Source: JAAYXU01 sp050942555 (GTDB lineage: Bacteria; Bacillota; Clostridia; Christensenellales; UMGS416). Taken from it: 8,750 nt of DNA. The stretch's first letter is position 1. Every line of letters starts with the position of its first letter. The stretch spans positions 1 through 8,750 of the forward strand of contig JBMNNN010000081.1 of NCBI GenBank assembly GCA_050942555.1. Reading direction: 5' to 3'. The notes beneath the pieces were generated by a model, which saw only the letters and a list, made by a program, of their open reading frames with translations, searched no databases and had not been told where the DNA came from. This document shows positions 1-5,996 of this stretch, in pieces. A program made the translations under genes and the position numbers.

Positions 1-60
1 GGCTCCATCCGCGACCAAGGTTTATGATGGGGCACTATCTACCACGGGGTGTCCAACTTG
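1..60. mobile_element. Possible insertion-sequence end, partial (left edge)
   Basis: No credible gene is seen in these bases. Read on the minus strand, the stretch contains TGGACACCCCGTGG, which resembles the TGGACA-type terminal repeats of some IS3-like and related elements. The flanking minus-strand membrane gene changes from hydrophobic coding sequence to an unrelated polar tail (SWTPRGR) exactly where this motif begins, as expected if an element inserted into the gene. The transposase and the other end lie outside the window, so this is inference only. A plain intergenic sequence is an equally open explanation. Confidence 0.25.
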
Positions 61-361
61 CACTTGCAATTTGCGTAAGAAAAAAGAGCACAAAAGTTAA
101 CCTAAATAAAAATAAAGTTAGGGAAACAAAATATGCCAGTATGAATAAACAGGAGCACATCAGTAGTAGCATCCAGCCTGATACTTGAGTTGCTAATGGC
201 AAAATAATGAAACCAATGAACAGAATAAAAACCGGAAATACCTCAGAAGCTTCAATTATTCTATTCAGTTTTATAAATACAAGTGGATTAATTGAAATTA
301 GATTATATAGAGTTTCATCCAAATAATAGTTTAATCCGTGGATGGTCTGATATTTTTTCAT
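35..361 (-). CDS. Small hydrophobic membrane protein, probably 3'-truncated
   Basis: I do not recognise the family. The 108-residue product has a polar N-terminus of about 40 residues, rich in Tyr, Asn and Leu. It is followed by hydrophobic stretches at about 41-60, 62-86 and 88-98, so two or three membrane segments are likely. The ATG is preceded by an AAAGGTGG-type ribosome binding site, and a fair promoter lies further upstream. The gene is AT-rich and rich in AAA, ATT and TTT codons, unlike the GC-rich genes beside it, which suggests horizontal acquisition. The last residues (about 100-108, SASWTPRGR) do not fit the membrane character and coincide with a TGGACA motif at the window edge. 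The original C-terminus has therefore probably been replaced by foreign sequence. It is real as an ORF, but function and intactness are unknown. Confidence 0.5.
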   Translation of the reverse strand: MKKYQTIHGLNYYLDETLYNLISINPLVFIKLNRIIEASEVFPVFILFIGFIILPLATQVSGWMLLLMCSCLFILAYFVSLTLFLFRLTFVLFFLTQIASASWTPRGR

Positions 362-606
362 AATACCCCCACCTTTACACGATATGTAATATAATTCTAT
401 GACTTTATTGAATATCCTGTCGAATCATAGATTTTTTTAATTATGCACTTTATATCAATAGACTGTTATACATAAACGTTGACAGGTGAAATAGATCTCC
501 GGCTAACGAAAGGGCTTTTCATATCCGCATAGAATAATATAGACGATAAGCCCGACCGGGCACGAACCGGAAAGCGAAAAATCGCGCGCGCGAAAGGCGG
601 AGGACA
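362..606. other. AT-rich divergent intergenic region
   Basis: This gap separates two divergent genes. The left part holds the minus-strand promoter and ribosome binding site of the small membrane gene. A perfect TTGACA lies on the plus strand at 479-484, facing larA, but only a weak -10 (GCTAAC) follows at the right distance, so I do not assign a larA promoter. The -35 hexamers of the two directions share GACAGG (481-486 on plus, 416-421 on minus), giving a distant inverted repeat. Composition shifts from AT-rich to GC-rich at about 540. There is no tRNA, small ORF or clear terminator. Confidence 0.5.
394..423 (-). promoter_or_regulatory. Candidate sigma-A promoter for the small membrane gene
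   Basis: On the minus strand, TCGACA (423-418, five of six matches to TTGACA) is followed after 18 bases by TAGAAT (399-394, five of six matches to TATAAT). Transcription would begin about 25 bases before the ATG at 361. The region is AT-rich, so chance matches are likely. Confidence 0.4.
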
Positions 607-1854
607 ATGCGCATAGAGCTAGGCTTTGGCGACGGAACGCAGACCGTCGCGATACCGGATGAAAACTATATGGGCAGTCTTTTGCCAAACGCCGTGGAGC
701 CCGGCCCCGCGGGCGACGAGGCGGTGCGCCGGGCGCTCGCGGAGCCGATCGGTTCGCCGCCGCTGCGGAGCCTGGCGCGGCCGGGCGAGCGGATCGCGAT
801 CGTCACCAGTGACATCACGCGACCGATGCCCACCGCCCGGGTCATTCCGGCGCTGCTGGAGGAGCTGTACGCGGCGGGTGTCTCCCCCGGAGATATTACG
901 CTTGTGTTCGCGCTGGGGAGCCACAGAAAGCACACGCAGCAGGAGAGAGCCGCGCTGGCCGGGCCCGAGGCAACTGGCCGCATCCGGTGCATGGATTCGG
1001 ACCCGGACGACTGCGTGCGCATCGGCGTCACGCGGCGGGGCACGCCGGTCGACATCACCCGCGCTGTCGCCCGGGCCGACCGCCGGATCTGCCTGGGTAA
1101 TATCGAATACCATTATTTCGCCGGGTACTCGGGCGGTGCCAAGGCGATTATGCCGGGCGCGTCCACGCGGGAGGCGATACAGCACAACCATCGGTTGATG
1201 ACCGACGAAAGGGCCTGCGCCGGGGCGATCGCGGGCAATCCCGTGCGCGAGGACATCGAGGAGGCCGCCGCGCTGTGCGGGGTGGACTTCATACTCAACG
1301 TGGTGCTGGACGAGCACAAGCGAATACTGCGCGCGGTCGCGGGCGACGTGACACTGGCCCACCGGGCGGGGTGCGCATTTCTGGACAGGCTCTATATGAA
1401 GGAAATCCCGCGGCGCGCCGATATCGTGCTGGCGTCCCAGGGCGGGGCGCCCAAGGATATCAACCTCTATCAGACGCAAAAAGCGCTGGATAATGCCAGG
1501 CACGCGGTAAAGGACGGCGGCACGATCATACTCGTGGGCTCGTGCCGGGAGGGGATGGGCGAGCCCGAATTCGAGCGGTGGATGACGCAGTCGCCCTCTC
1601 CCGAATCGATGATCGAGCGGATCGGGCGCGACTTCCGGCTGGGCGGACATAAGGCAGCGGCCATCGCGATGGTGCTGCGGCGCGCCGGCATATTCCTCGT
1701 GTCGGAAATGGATCCCGCGCTGGTCAGGCGCATGTTCATGACGCCATTTGCCCGGGCGCAGGACGCGCTGGACGCGGCGCTGCGCCGGCACGGGGCGGGC
1801 GCGCGCGTGCTGGTGATGCCCTACGCGGGCTCGACGCTGCCGCGCGTCGGATAA
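607..1854 (+). CDS. larA: LarA-family nickel-pincer racemase/epimerase (lactate racemase-like)
   Basis: LarA enzymes racemise or epimerise 2-hydroxyacids by hydride transfer to a nickel-pincer nucleotide cofactor bound covalently to a lysine. The 415-residue length matches the family. Key residues of Lactobacillus plantarum LarA have clear counterparts: Asp69 and Arg72 in DITRP (D72/R75), His106 in GSHRKHT (H108), His169 in IEYHYF (H174), Lys179 in GGAKAIMPG (cofactor lysine K184), His195 in HNH (H200), and Tyr288-Gln289 with Lys292 in LYQTQK (Y294/Q295/K298). The enzyme should therefore be active if the cofactor is present. The N-terminal domain covers roughly residues 1-90 and the closing part, and the second domain roughly 100-275. 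The ATG follows GGAGG with a short gap of three bases, and the N-terminus fits the family start. No cofactor genes (larB, larC, larE) or lactate transporter are nearby, so it stands alone and the substrate may not be lactate. It is convergent with cotJC. Confidence 0.85.
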   Translation: MRIELGFGDGTQTVAIPDENYMGSLLPNAVEPGPAGDEAVRRALAEPIGSPPLRSLARPGERIAIVTSDITRPMPTARVIPALLEELYAAGVSPGDITLVFALGSHRKHTQQERAALAGPEATGRIRCMDSDPDDCVRIGVTRRGTPVDITRAVARADRRICLGNIEYHYFAGYSGGAKAIMPGASTREAIQHNHRLMTDERACAGAIAGNPVREDIEEAAALCGVDFILNVVLDEHKRILRAVAGDVTLAHRAGCAFLDRLYMKEIPRRADIVLASQGGAPKDINLYQTQKALDNARHAVKDGGTIILVGSCREGMGEPEFERWMTQSPSPESMIERIGRDFRLGGHKAAAIAMVLRRAGIFLVSEMDPALVRRMFMTPFARAQDALDAALRRHGAGARVLVMPYAGSTLPRVG

Positions 1855-1878
1855 AAAACGGGGCGGAAAGCCGCCCCG
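1853..1878 (-). terminator. Rho-independent terminator of the cotJ operon
   Basis: A perfect 8-bp GC stem (CGGGGCGG / CCGCCCCG, 1859-1866 and 1871-1878) closes a four-base loop. On the minus strand it is followed by six T residues (1858-1853), the classic layout. It lies 13 bases past the cotJC stop. The T-run overlaps the larA stop codon (1852-1854). Read on the plus strand the same hairpin follows larA directly but lacks a T-tract, so it would be at best a weak terminator there. Confidence 0.85.
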
Positions 1879-1891
1879 CATACGATCCAGC

Positions 1892-2464
1892 TTAATAGAG
1901 TTTCTTTTCGTCCATCGCAGCCTGTACCGAGACCAGCGTCTCTCCAAAGCGCTGGAAGTGCACGACCTCCCGCATCCGCAGGAAGCGGAGCGCGTCGATG
2001 ACGTCCGGGTCGTCGGCCATGCGAATCAGATATTCGTATGTGGCGCGGGCCTTCTCCTCGGCGGCCATGTCCTCGTGCAGGTTTGCGATGACGTCGTCCT
2101 TGGACTGGAAATAGGCGGCGGTGAACGGAACGCCCTCGGCGTTGCCCATCCAGACGCCCTTTCCGTGGTCGGCAAAGTATCCTCCCGCCCCGGCGGCCTT
2201 GATCTGCTCGGGCGTCGCGTTTTTCATCAGCTGCCGCACCATCGACCCCACCATCTCAAAATGGGCGAGTTCTTCGGTGCCGATATCGTTGAGCACCGCC
2301 TTGGATTCGTTGGTCGGCATCGCAAACCGCTGCGAAAGATACCGCATCGAAGCGGCGCTCTCACCGTCCGGGCCCCCGTACTGGGTGATGATCAGAAGAG
2401 CCATCCGGGGATCGGGCTTTGTGATGCGCACGGGGTATTCCAGTGATTTCTGATAGATCCACAT
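1892..2464 (-). CDS. cotJC: CotJC spore-coat protein, manganese-catalase family
   Basis: CotJC is the catalase-like member of the CotJ complex laid down in the spore coat, and the family is related to dimanganese catalases. The 190-residue product has the expected length and the ferritin-like ligand pattern: Glu35 in DGES, Glu65 with His68 in EELAH (E-x-x-H), a glutamate near 136-137 in the AAEEKA helix, and Glu166 with His169 in REVVH (second E-x-x-H). These match the metal-binding residues of manganese catalases, so hydrogen peroxide breakdown is plausible. The N-terminus (MWIYQKSLEYPV) is typical for CotJC. The ATG has a strong GAGGAGG site eight bases upstream. The gene lies 13 bases after cotJB and ends just before a clear terminator, so it is the last gene of a three-gene operon, probably under mother-cell sporulation control. 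Confidence 0.93.
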   Translation of the reverse strand: MWIYQKSLEYPVRITKPDPRMALLIITQYGGPDGESAASMRYLSQRFAMPTNESKAVLNDIGTEELAHFEMVGSMVRQLMKNATPEQIKAAGAGGYFADHGKGVWMGNAEGVPFTAAYFQSKDDVIANLHEDMAAEEKARATYEYLIRMADDPDVIDALRFLRMREVVHFQRFGETLVSVQAAMDEKKLY

Positions 2465-2477
2465 CGCCTATACCTCC

Positions 2478-2732
2478 TCATGCCATTTCCCAGGGCCACG
2501 GGCTCATGATCCAACGCCACTCGTCGGGACTGGGGCTGAAGCCGAATCCCAGCAGCGGTCCGTATTTGGCCTCGTAGGCGTGTTGTCGTTCCATCAGCTG
2601 GGCTGAATGCCGGTTAAAGTACATCAGCGCCTGCTTATCCCACGGATGCGTGTCGAGATAGAGATTGAGATCCACGCCGGTAAAAACCTCGGCCATCAGC
2701 GCTTCCAGCGCAGCAGCTTGTTCCGCGCTCAT
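2478..2732 (-). CDS. cotJB: Spore coat peptide assembly protein CotJB
   Basis: CotJB is a small protein of the CotJ spore-coat complex that works with CotJA and CotJC. The 84-residue product shows the family hallmarks: an N-terminal helix (AALEALMAEVFTG), the DLNLYLDTHPWDKQALMYF block (about 36-54) and a GPLLGFG...W..SPWPWE C-terminal part rich in Trp and Pro. Length and motif order fit intact CotJB. Its start overlaps the end of cotJA by four bases (ATGA), implying translational coupling, and cotJC follows after 13 bases. The exact biochemical role of the family is not well established; coat assembly is inferred from the operon. Confidence 0.92.
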   Translation of the reverse strand: MSAEQAAALEALMAEVFTGVDLNLYLDTHPWDKQALMYFNRHSAQLMERQHAYEAKYGPLLGFGFSPSPDEWRWIMSPWPWEMA

Positions 2733-2917
2733 GGCATCACACCGCCTTTTTTATAGTCCCAGCGTCCCGCGCTCAGCAGCGACGGGAATATAGAGCCCCG
2801 CTTCAGGCCCTCTACCGGGGAAAGCGGCTGCTCCCAGCACTGATAGGGAACGCAGGCCTGCGCCAGCCGCGGCGTGAAAGCCGGTCCGCAGTCGCGTTTG
2901 ATATCCATATCGTTCAA
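2729..2917 (-). CDS. cotJA: Spore coat-associated protein CotJA
   Basis: CotJA is a short coat-associated protein needed, in Bacillus, for placing the CotJ proteins in the spore coat. The product has the typical pattern AQACVPYQCW...PVEGLKRGSIFPSL, with conserved Pro, Gln-x-Trp and Leu-x-x-Gly-(Ser/Thr)-x-Phe-Pro positions. The start is not obvious. An AAGGAG site lies at 2931-2926. A GTG at 2926 shares its first base with that site, a TTG at 2917 is eight bases away, and the first ATG (2908) is 17 bases away. The TTG at 2917 has the best spacing and is chosen here, giving 62 residues; the ATG would give 59. It overlaps cotJB by four bases. First gene of the cotJABC operon. Confidence 0.87.
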   Translation of the reverse strand: MNDMDIKRDCGPAFTPRLAQACVPYQCWEQPLSPVEGLKRGSIFPSLLSAGRWDYKKGGVMP

Positions 2918-2954
2918 TAATGTCACTCCTTACGCTTCATGTAGGGGTTTATTC

Positions 2955-3164
2955 CTGGTAACAGTATATGATCGCGCAGGAGGGTTTGTCCGTATGGCGG
3001 AGGGAGGAGGTTCCTGTGATTCTGGCTTTCAGTGCTATTTCAGCAGTACCGATGAACTGGCTAAAGTAGCAGAACTGAATGAAGGAGACGAAATTACGAT
3101 AGCGGATACCTGTAACGGCTAAGGAGTGTTTTAAATCGTCTTAAGAAATTATTACATTCCGTAA
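2955..3164 (+). pseudogene. Decayed 3' fragment of an OB-fold (tRNA_anti-like) protein gene
   Basis: One frame reads FLVTVYDRAGGFVRMAEG, then GFQCYFSSTDELAKVAELNEGDEITIADTCNG, which resembles the C-terminal half of small bacterial OB-fold proteins of the tRNA_anti-like type (QCYF... LxxGDxxTIxGxCxG). After CNG comes TAA (3120-3122), then GVF, a second TAA (3132-3134), then IVLRNYYIP and a final TAA (3162-3164). In this family the chain normally runs on from C-x-G into a strand of the form NVxLKNC, so the two early stops appear to be nonsense mutations in a once longer gene. The 5' half is missing; the same frame upstream is only the antisense of cotJA. An ATG at 2994 with AGGAGGG nine bases before it could still express a 42-residue peptide. 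No function is claimed; the usual full-length proteins are secreted or membrane-anchored. Confidence 0.5.
2963..2970 (-). promoter_or_regulatory. Possible sigma-E type -10 element for cotJABC
   Basis: On the minus strand CATATACT lies about 30 bases before the cotJA ribosome binding site and matches the mother-cell sigma-E -10 consensus (CATACAnT) at all but one defined position. I find no good -35 match at the usual distance, so this is weak. Sigma-E control of cotJ is known in Bacillus subtilis and is carried over here as inference. Confidence 0.25.
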
Positions 3165-3179
3165 TTTGCCAAACAAAGA

Positions 3180-3225
3180 ATGATTATACCCCTGTTGGCC
3201 GTAGTGCCCAGGGGCTATTAATCAT
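3180..3225. repeat. Long interrupted palindrome (hairpin) upstream of copA
   Basis: Three nested complementary blocks are visible: ATGATTA/TAATCAT (3180-3186 and 3219-3225), CCCCTG/CAGGGG (3189-3194 and 3209-3214) and GGC/GCC (3197-3199 and 3206-3208), around a short loop, with only small bulges. It lies just before the copA promoter. On the minus strand it is followed by a T-rich run (TCTTTGTTTGG), so it could terminate minus-strand transcription. On the plus strand no T-run follows. The TACCCC...GGGGCTA core is loosely like copper-repressor (CsoR) operators, but the half-sites are too far apart for a standard one. Role unknown. Confidence 0.55.
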
Positions 3226-3252
3226 AGCGCTCATGATATGCGCGCGCTCTTA

Positions 3253-3261
3253 TGGTATAAT
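3253..3261 (+). promoter_or_regulatory. copA: Extended -10 promoter of copA
   Basis: TGGTATAAT (3253-3261) is a perfect extended -10 element. No good -35 hexamer is present at 17 bases, which fits an extended -10 promoter or one needing an activator. The spacer holds a GCGCGCGC run. Transcription would start near 3268, leaving a leader of under 20 bases that contains the GGAGG site (3276-3280) for the ATG at 3285. Confidence 0.6.
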
Positions 3262-3284
3262 AAGGGCAAACGGACGGAGGCATC

Positions 3285-5819
3285 ATGGAGCGCAAAAAAC
3301 TGGCAATCCGGGGAATGACGTGCACAGCCTGCGCGGCGGCAGTCGAGCGAAGCGTCGCGAAGGTGCCGGGCGTCGCGCGGGCCGCCGTGAACTTTGCGAC
3401 AGAAAAAATGGACGTCACATACGACGAGTCCCGGACGGGGCTCGATGCGATCGCAAAGGCCGTGGAATCCGCCGGGTACGCGCTGCGCGATGCCCGCGCC
3501 GACGGGCCGCCCGCCGACGACGGGCAACTCCGGGCCCTGCGCAGCCGGCTCATCGCGTCGCTCGTCTTTTCGGCCCCGGTATTCTATCTGGCGATGGGGC
3601 CGATGATCGGGCTGCCGGTACCGGGCGCGCTGTCGGGGGAGCGGGGCGCGCTGCTCATGGCGCTGACGCAGTTCATGCTCATACTCCCGGTTCTCTATGT
3701 GAACGCGGAAATATACCGCTCGGGGACGCGCGCGCTGCTGCGGCGCGCTCCGACGATGGATACGCTGGTGGCGATCGGTACGGCCGCCGCGGTCGGATAC
3801 GGCGTCGCCATACTCTTTGCGGCGGCGTCCGCCTATACGGCAGGCGACTTTGGCAGCGCCGCCCACTACGCGCACGCGCTGTACTTCGAGTCGGCGGCGA
3901 TCATACTGACGCTGGTCACGCTGGGCAAGTTCCTGGAGACGCGTGCCAAGGGCCGCACGTCGGGCGCTATCCGTGAGCTCATGGAGCTCGCGCCCGACCA
4001 GGCCATCGTGCTGCGCGGCGGCGCCCAGGAGACGATCCCGTCCCGGGATATCCGGGTCGGCGATCGGCTCCTCGTAAAACCCGGGGCCCGCGTGCCGGTC
4101 GACGGGAACATCGTATCGGGCCGCACCGCGGTCGACGAGTCGATGCTGACCGGCGAGCCGATTCCCGTGGAAAAGGGGCCCGGCGATCCGGTGACGGGCG
4201 GCAGCCTCAACGGCGCCGGCACGTTCGAGATGGAGGCCGTCCGGGTGGGGGAGGACACGACGCTGTCGCGCATCGTCGCGATGGTGGAGGACGCGCAGGC
4301 TACCCGCGCGCCGATCGCGCGAATGGCCGACCGGATCAGCGCCTTCTTTGTGCCCGGCGTGCTTGTCGCGGCGCTCATCGCGCTGGCGGCATGGCTCATC
4401 GCGGGCAGCGGGCTTGCGTTCGCGCTGACCCGCGCCATCACGGTGCTGGTCATATCCTGCCCGTGCGCGCTGGGGCTCGCCACGCCCACCGCGGTCATGG
4501 TGGGAACCGGGCAGGGCGCGCTGCGCGGCGTGCTCATCAAGACCGGAGAGGCGCTGGAAACGACGCACCGCGCCACGGCCGTCGTATTCGACAAGACCGG
4601 CACGCTGACCCGCGGACGGCCGTCGGTGACCGACGTGCTGCCCGCCCGGGGGACCAGCGAGGCAGAGCTGCTGTCGCTGGCGGCGGCTGTCGAGCGCCTG
4701 TCGGAGCATCCGCTCAGCGCGGCCGTTGTGGAAAAGGCGGAGGAAGCGGGCGCGCCTCATCTGCCCGCCGGGGATTTCGAGGCGCTGCCCGGCAGGGGCG
4801 TGCAGGCCCGCGCGGCAGGCCGGACGGTGCTCATCGGCAACCGCGATCTGATGGAGGAGCGGGGCATCGATACAACAGGCATCGGAGACATGCTGGATGG
4901 ACTGTCCGATCAGGGCAAGACGCCGCTCATCGCGGCCGCCGACGGCAGACTGCTCGGAATACTGACCGCGGCCGATACGCCCAAGCCCGAGAGCCGGGAC
5001 GTGATCGCGCACCTTCATGGCATGGGGCTTCAGGTCATCCTGCTTACCGGGGACAACCCGCGCACCGCGCAGGCGATCGGGCGCGAGCTGGGCATCGACC
5101 GGATCATCGCGGGCGTGATGCCCGGGCAGAAGGCCGACATGATCGCGTCGCTTCAGCGGCAGGGGGAAACGGTGCTCATGGTGGGAGACGGCATCAACGA
5201 CGCCGTGGCGCTGACCCGCGCCGATGTGGGCGTGTCGGTGGGGACCGGGGCCGACGTCGCGATGGAGTCGGCCGATGTGGTGCTGTCGGGCGCAAGCCTG
5301 TGGGGGCTGGTGACGGCACTGGAACTCAGCCGGGCCACGCTGCGCACGATCCGGCAGAATCTGTTCTGGGCGCTCTTTTATAATACGCTGGGCATACCGA
5401 TCGCGGCGGGCGTGCTGTACCCGGCGCTGGGCCTCACACTCAGTCCGATGATCGCTGCGGCGGCGATGAGCCTCTCGTCTGTGTCGGTGGTGGGCAACGC
5501 GCTGCGCCTGCGGCGTTTCAAAACAGCCGCCGACCGGCTCAGGAAGCAGAGCGGCAGCTGCCCGGCCGCGTGTGAAACTGCCAAAACAGAAAGGCGTGAA
5601 AATATGAAACGTACGATCACGATCGAGGGTATGAGCTGCGGTCACTGTTCGGCGCGGGTTCAAAAAGCGCTGTTGGCTGTTCCTGGGGTCGCGTCGGCCG
5701 GCGTGAGCCACGAGGACAGACGGGCCGTCGTAACGCTCTCAGGGGCGGTCAGCGACGAGACGCTCCGCGCCGCCGTGGCCGACGCAGGGTACGAGGCGAC
5801 GCGGATCGAGCGGGACTGA
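3285..5819 (+). CDS. copA: Cu(+)-exporting P1B-type ATPase CopA with fused C-terminal CopZ-like domain
   Basis: This membrane pump uses ATP to export Cu(+) from the cytoplasm. Visible in order in the 844 residues: an N-terminal heavy-metal-associated domain (about 5-70) with GMTCTAC (Cys13, Cys16); membrane helices from about 85; the actuator TGE (289-291); the ion-site CPC motif (Cys392, Cys394); phosphorylation motif DKTGT (Asp436); the P1B-specific HP (His475-Pro476); TGDN; GDGIND (634-639); YN (699-700) and MxxSS (Met728 to Ser732) in the last helices. CPC with YN and MxxSS marks the Cu(+) group. Unusually, a second metal domain GMSCGHC (Cys785, Cys788) follows a Lys/Arg-rich linker carrying SCPAAC. 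That domain has its own ATG (5604). The usual Pro after GDGINDA is Val641. The stop directly abuts that of the opposing Cys-rich gene. No csoR or copY is seen nearby. Confidence 0.95.
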   Translation: MERKKLAIRGMTCTACAAAVERSVAKVPGVARAAVNFATEKMDVTYDESRTGLDAIAKAVESAGYALRDARADGPPADDGQLRALRSRLIASLVFSAPVFYLAMGPMIGLPVPGALSGERGALLMALTQFMLILPVLYVNAEIYRSGTRALLRRAPTMDTLVAIGTAAAVGYGVAILFAAASAYTAGDFGSAAHYAHALYFESAAIILTLVTLGKFLETRAKGRTSGAIRELMELAPDQAIVLRGGAQETIPSRDIRVGDRLLVKPGARVPVDGNIVSGRTAVDESMLTGEPIPVEKGPGDPVTGGSLNGAGTFEMEAVRVGEDTTLSRIVAMVEDAQATRAPIARMADRISAFFVPGVLVAALIALAAWLIAGSGLAFALTRAITVLVISCPCALGLATPTAVMVGTGQGALRGVLIKTGEALETTHRATAVVFDKTGTLTRGRPSVTDVLPARGTSEAELLSLAAAVERLSEHPLSAAVVEKAEEAGAPHLPAGDFEALPGRGVQARAAGRTVLIGNRDLMEERGIDTTGIGDMLDGLSDQGKTPLIAAADGRLLGILTAADTPKPESRDVIAHLHGMGLQVILLTGDNPRTAQAIGRELGIDRIIAGVMPGQKADMIASLQRQGETVLMVGDGINDAVALTRADVGVSVGTGADVAMESADVVLSGASLWGLVTALELSRATLRTIRQNLFWALFYNTLGIPIAAGVLYPALGLTLSPMIAAAAMSLSSVSVVGNALRLRRFKTAADRLRKQSGSCPAACETAKTERRENMKRTITIEGMSCGHCSARVQKALLAVPGVASAGVSHEDRRAVVTLSGAVSDETLRAAVADAGYEATRIERD
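5604..5819 (+). other. CopZ-like metallochaperone domain with possible internal start
   Basis: The last 71 codons of copA form a complete CopZ/HMA-type ferredoxin-like domain starting at Met774 (MKRTITIEGMSCGHC) and ending at a typical AGYEA. An in-frame ATG at 5604 is preceded by AAAGGCG about nine bases upstream, a moderate ribosome binding site in AT-richer local sequence. The segment could thus be made both as the tail of the pump and as a free copper chaperone. The fusion is seen directly; separate expression is inference. Confidence 0.5.
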
Positions 5820-5984
5820 CTACGCATCGTCGGCCGGTTTCTTCCCGCACTGCCCGCTTAAATGGCAGTATGCGCAGCTGCTGGGACAGCCCCTGCTCCG
5901 CCGCATGTTGACGACGGTACGGTAGAGCGCCAGCGCGAACGCGGCTGCCACAGCCGCGAATATGATCCATGCCCAAAATCCCAT
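5820..5984 (-). CDS. FeoB-associated Cys-rich membrane protein
   Basis: A 54-residue protein with one N-terminal membrane segment (residues about 4-20, WAWIIFAAVAAAFALAL), a basic stretch (NMRRSRG), and four cysteines in CPSSCAYCHLSGQC (Cys33, 37, 40, 46). Small proteins of this build are commonly encoded directly after feoB in Clostridia and are thought to assist ferrous iron uptake; their exact role is unsettled. The ATG has a strong GAGGAGG site with seven bases of spacing, and that site overlaps the feoB stop codon, so translation is coupled to feoB. The stop (TAG) touches the copA stop codon with no base between them. The spacing of the cysteines suggests metal binding. Confidence 0.8.
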   Translation of the reverse strand: MGFWAWIIFAAVAAAFALALYRTVVNMRRSRGCPSSCAYCHLSGQCGKKPADDA

Positions 5985-5996
5985 GTCCACACCTCC

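Noticed and set aside
479..508. larA promoter at the perfect TTGACA
   Set aside because: The hexamer at the right distance (GCTAAC) matches a -10 element at only three of six positions; not strong enough to list as a feature.
619..1947. 442-codon open frame antisense to larA
   Set aside because: Low-complexity Arg/His/Pro-rich product with no family features; it is a shadow of larA caused by high GC content.
3180..3225. Standard CsoR operator before copA
   Set aside because: The C-run and G-run half-sites are separated by far more than the few bases of known CsoR sites, so only a loose resemblance is claimed.
4391..5383. 330-codon open frame on the plus strand inside copA
   Set aside because: A shifted-frame shadow of copA, extremely rich in Arg, Gly and Ala, with no ribosome binding site logic.
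3231..5711. 826-codon open frame antisense to copA
   Set aside because: Its translation is Arg, His, Ala and Gly-rich with no domain pattern, as expected opposite a GC-rich gene. The plus-strand copA carries every P-type ATPase motif.
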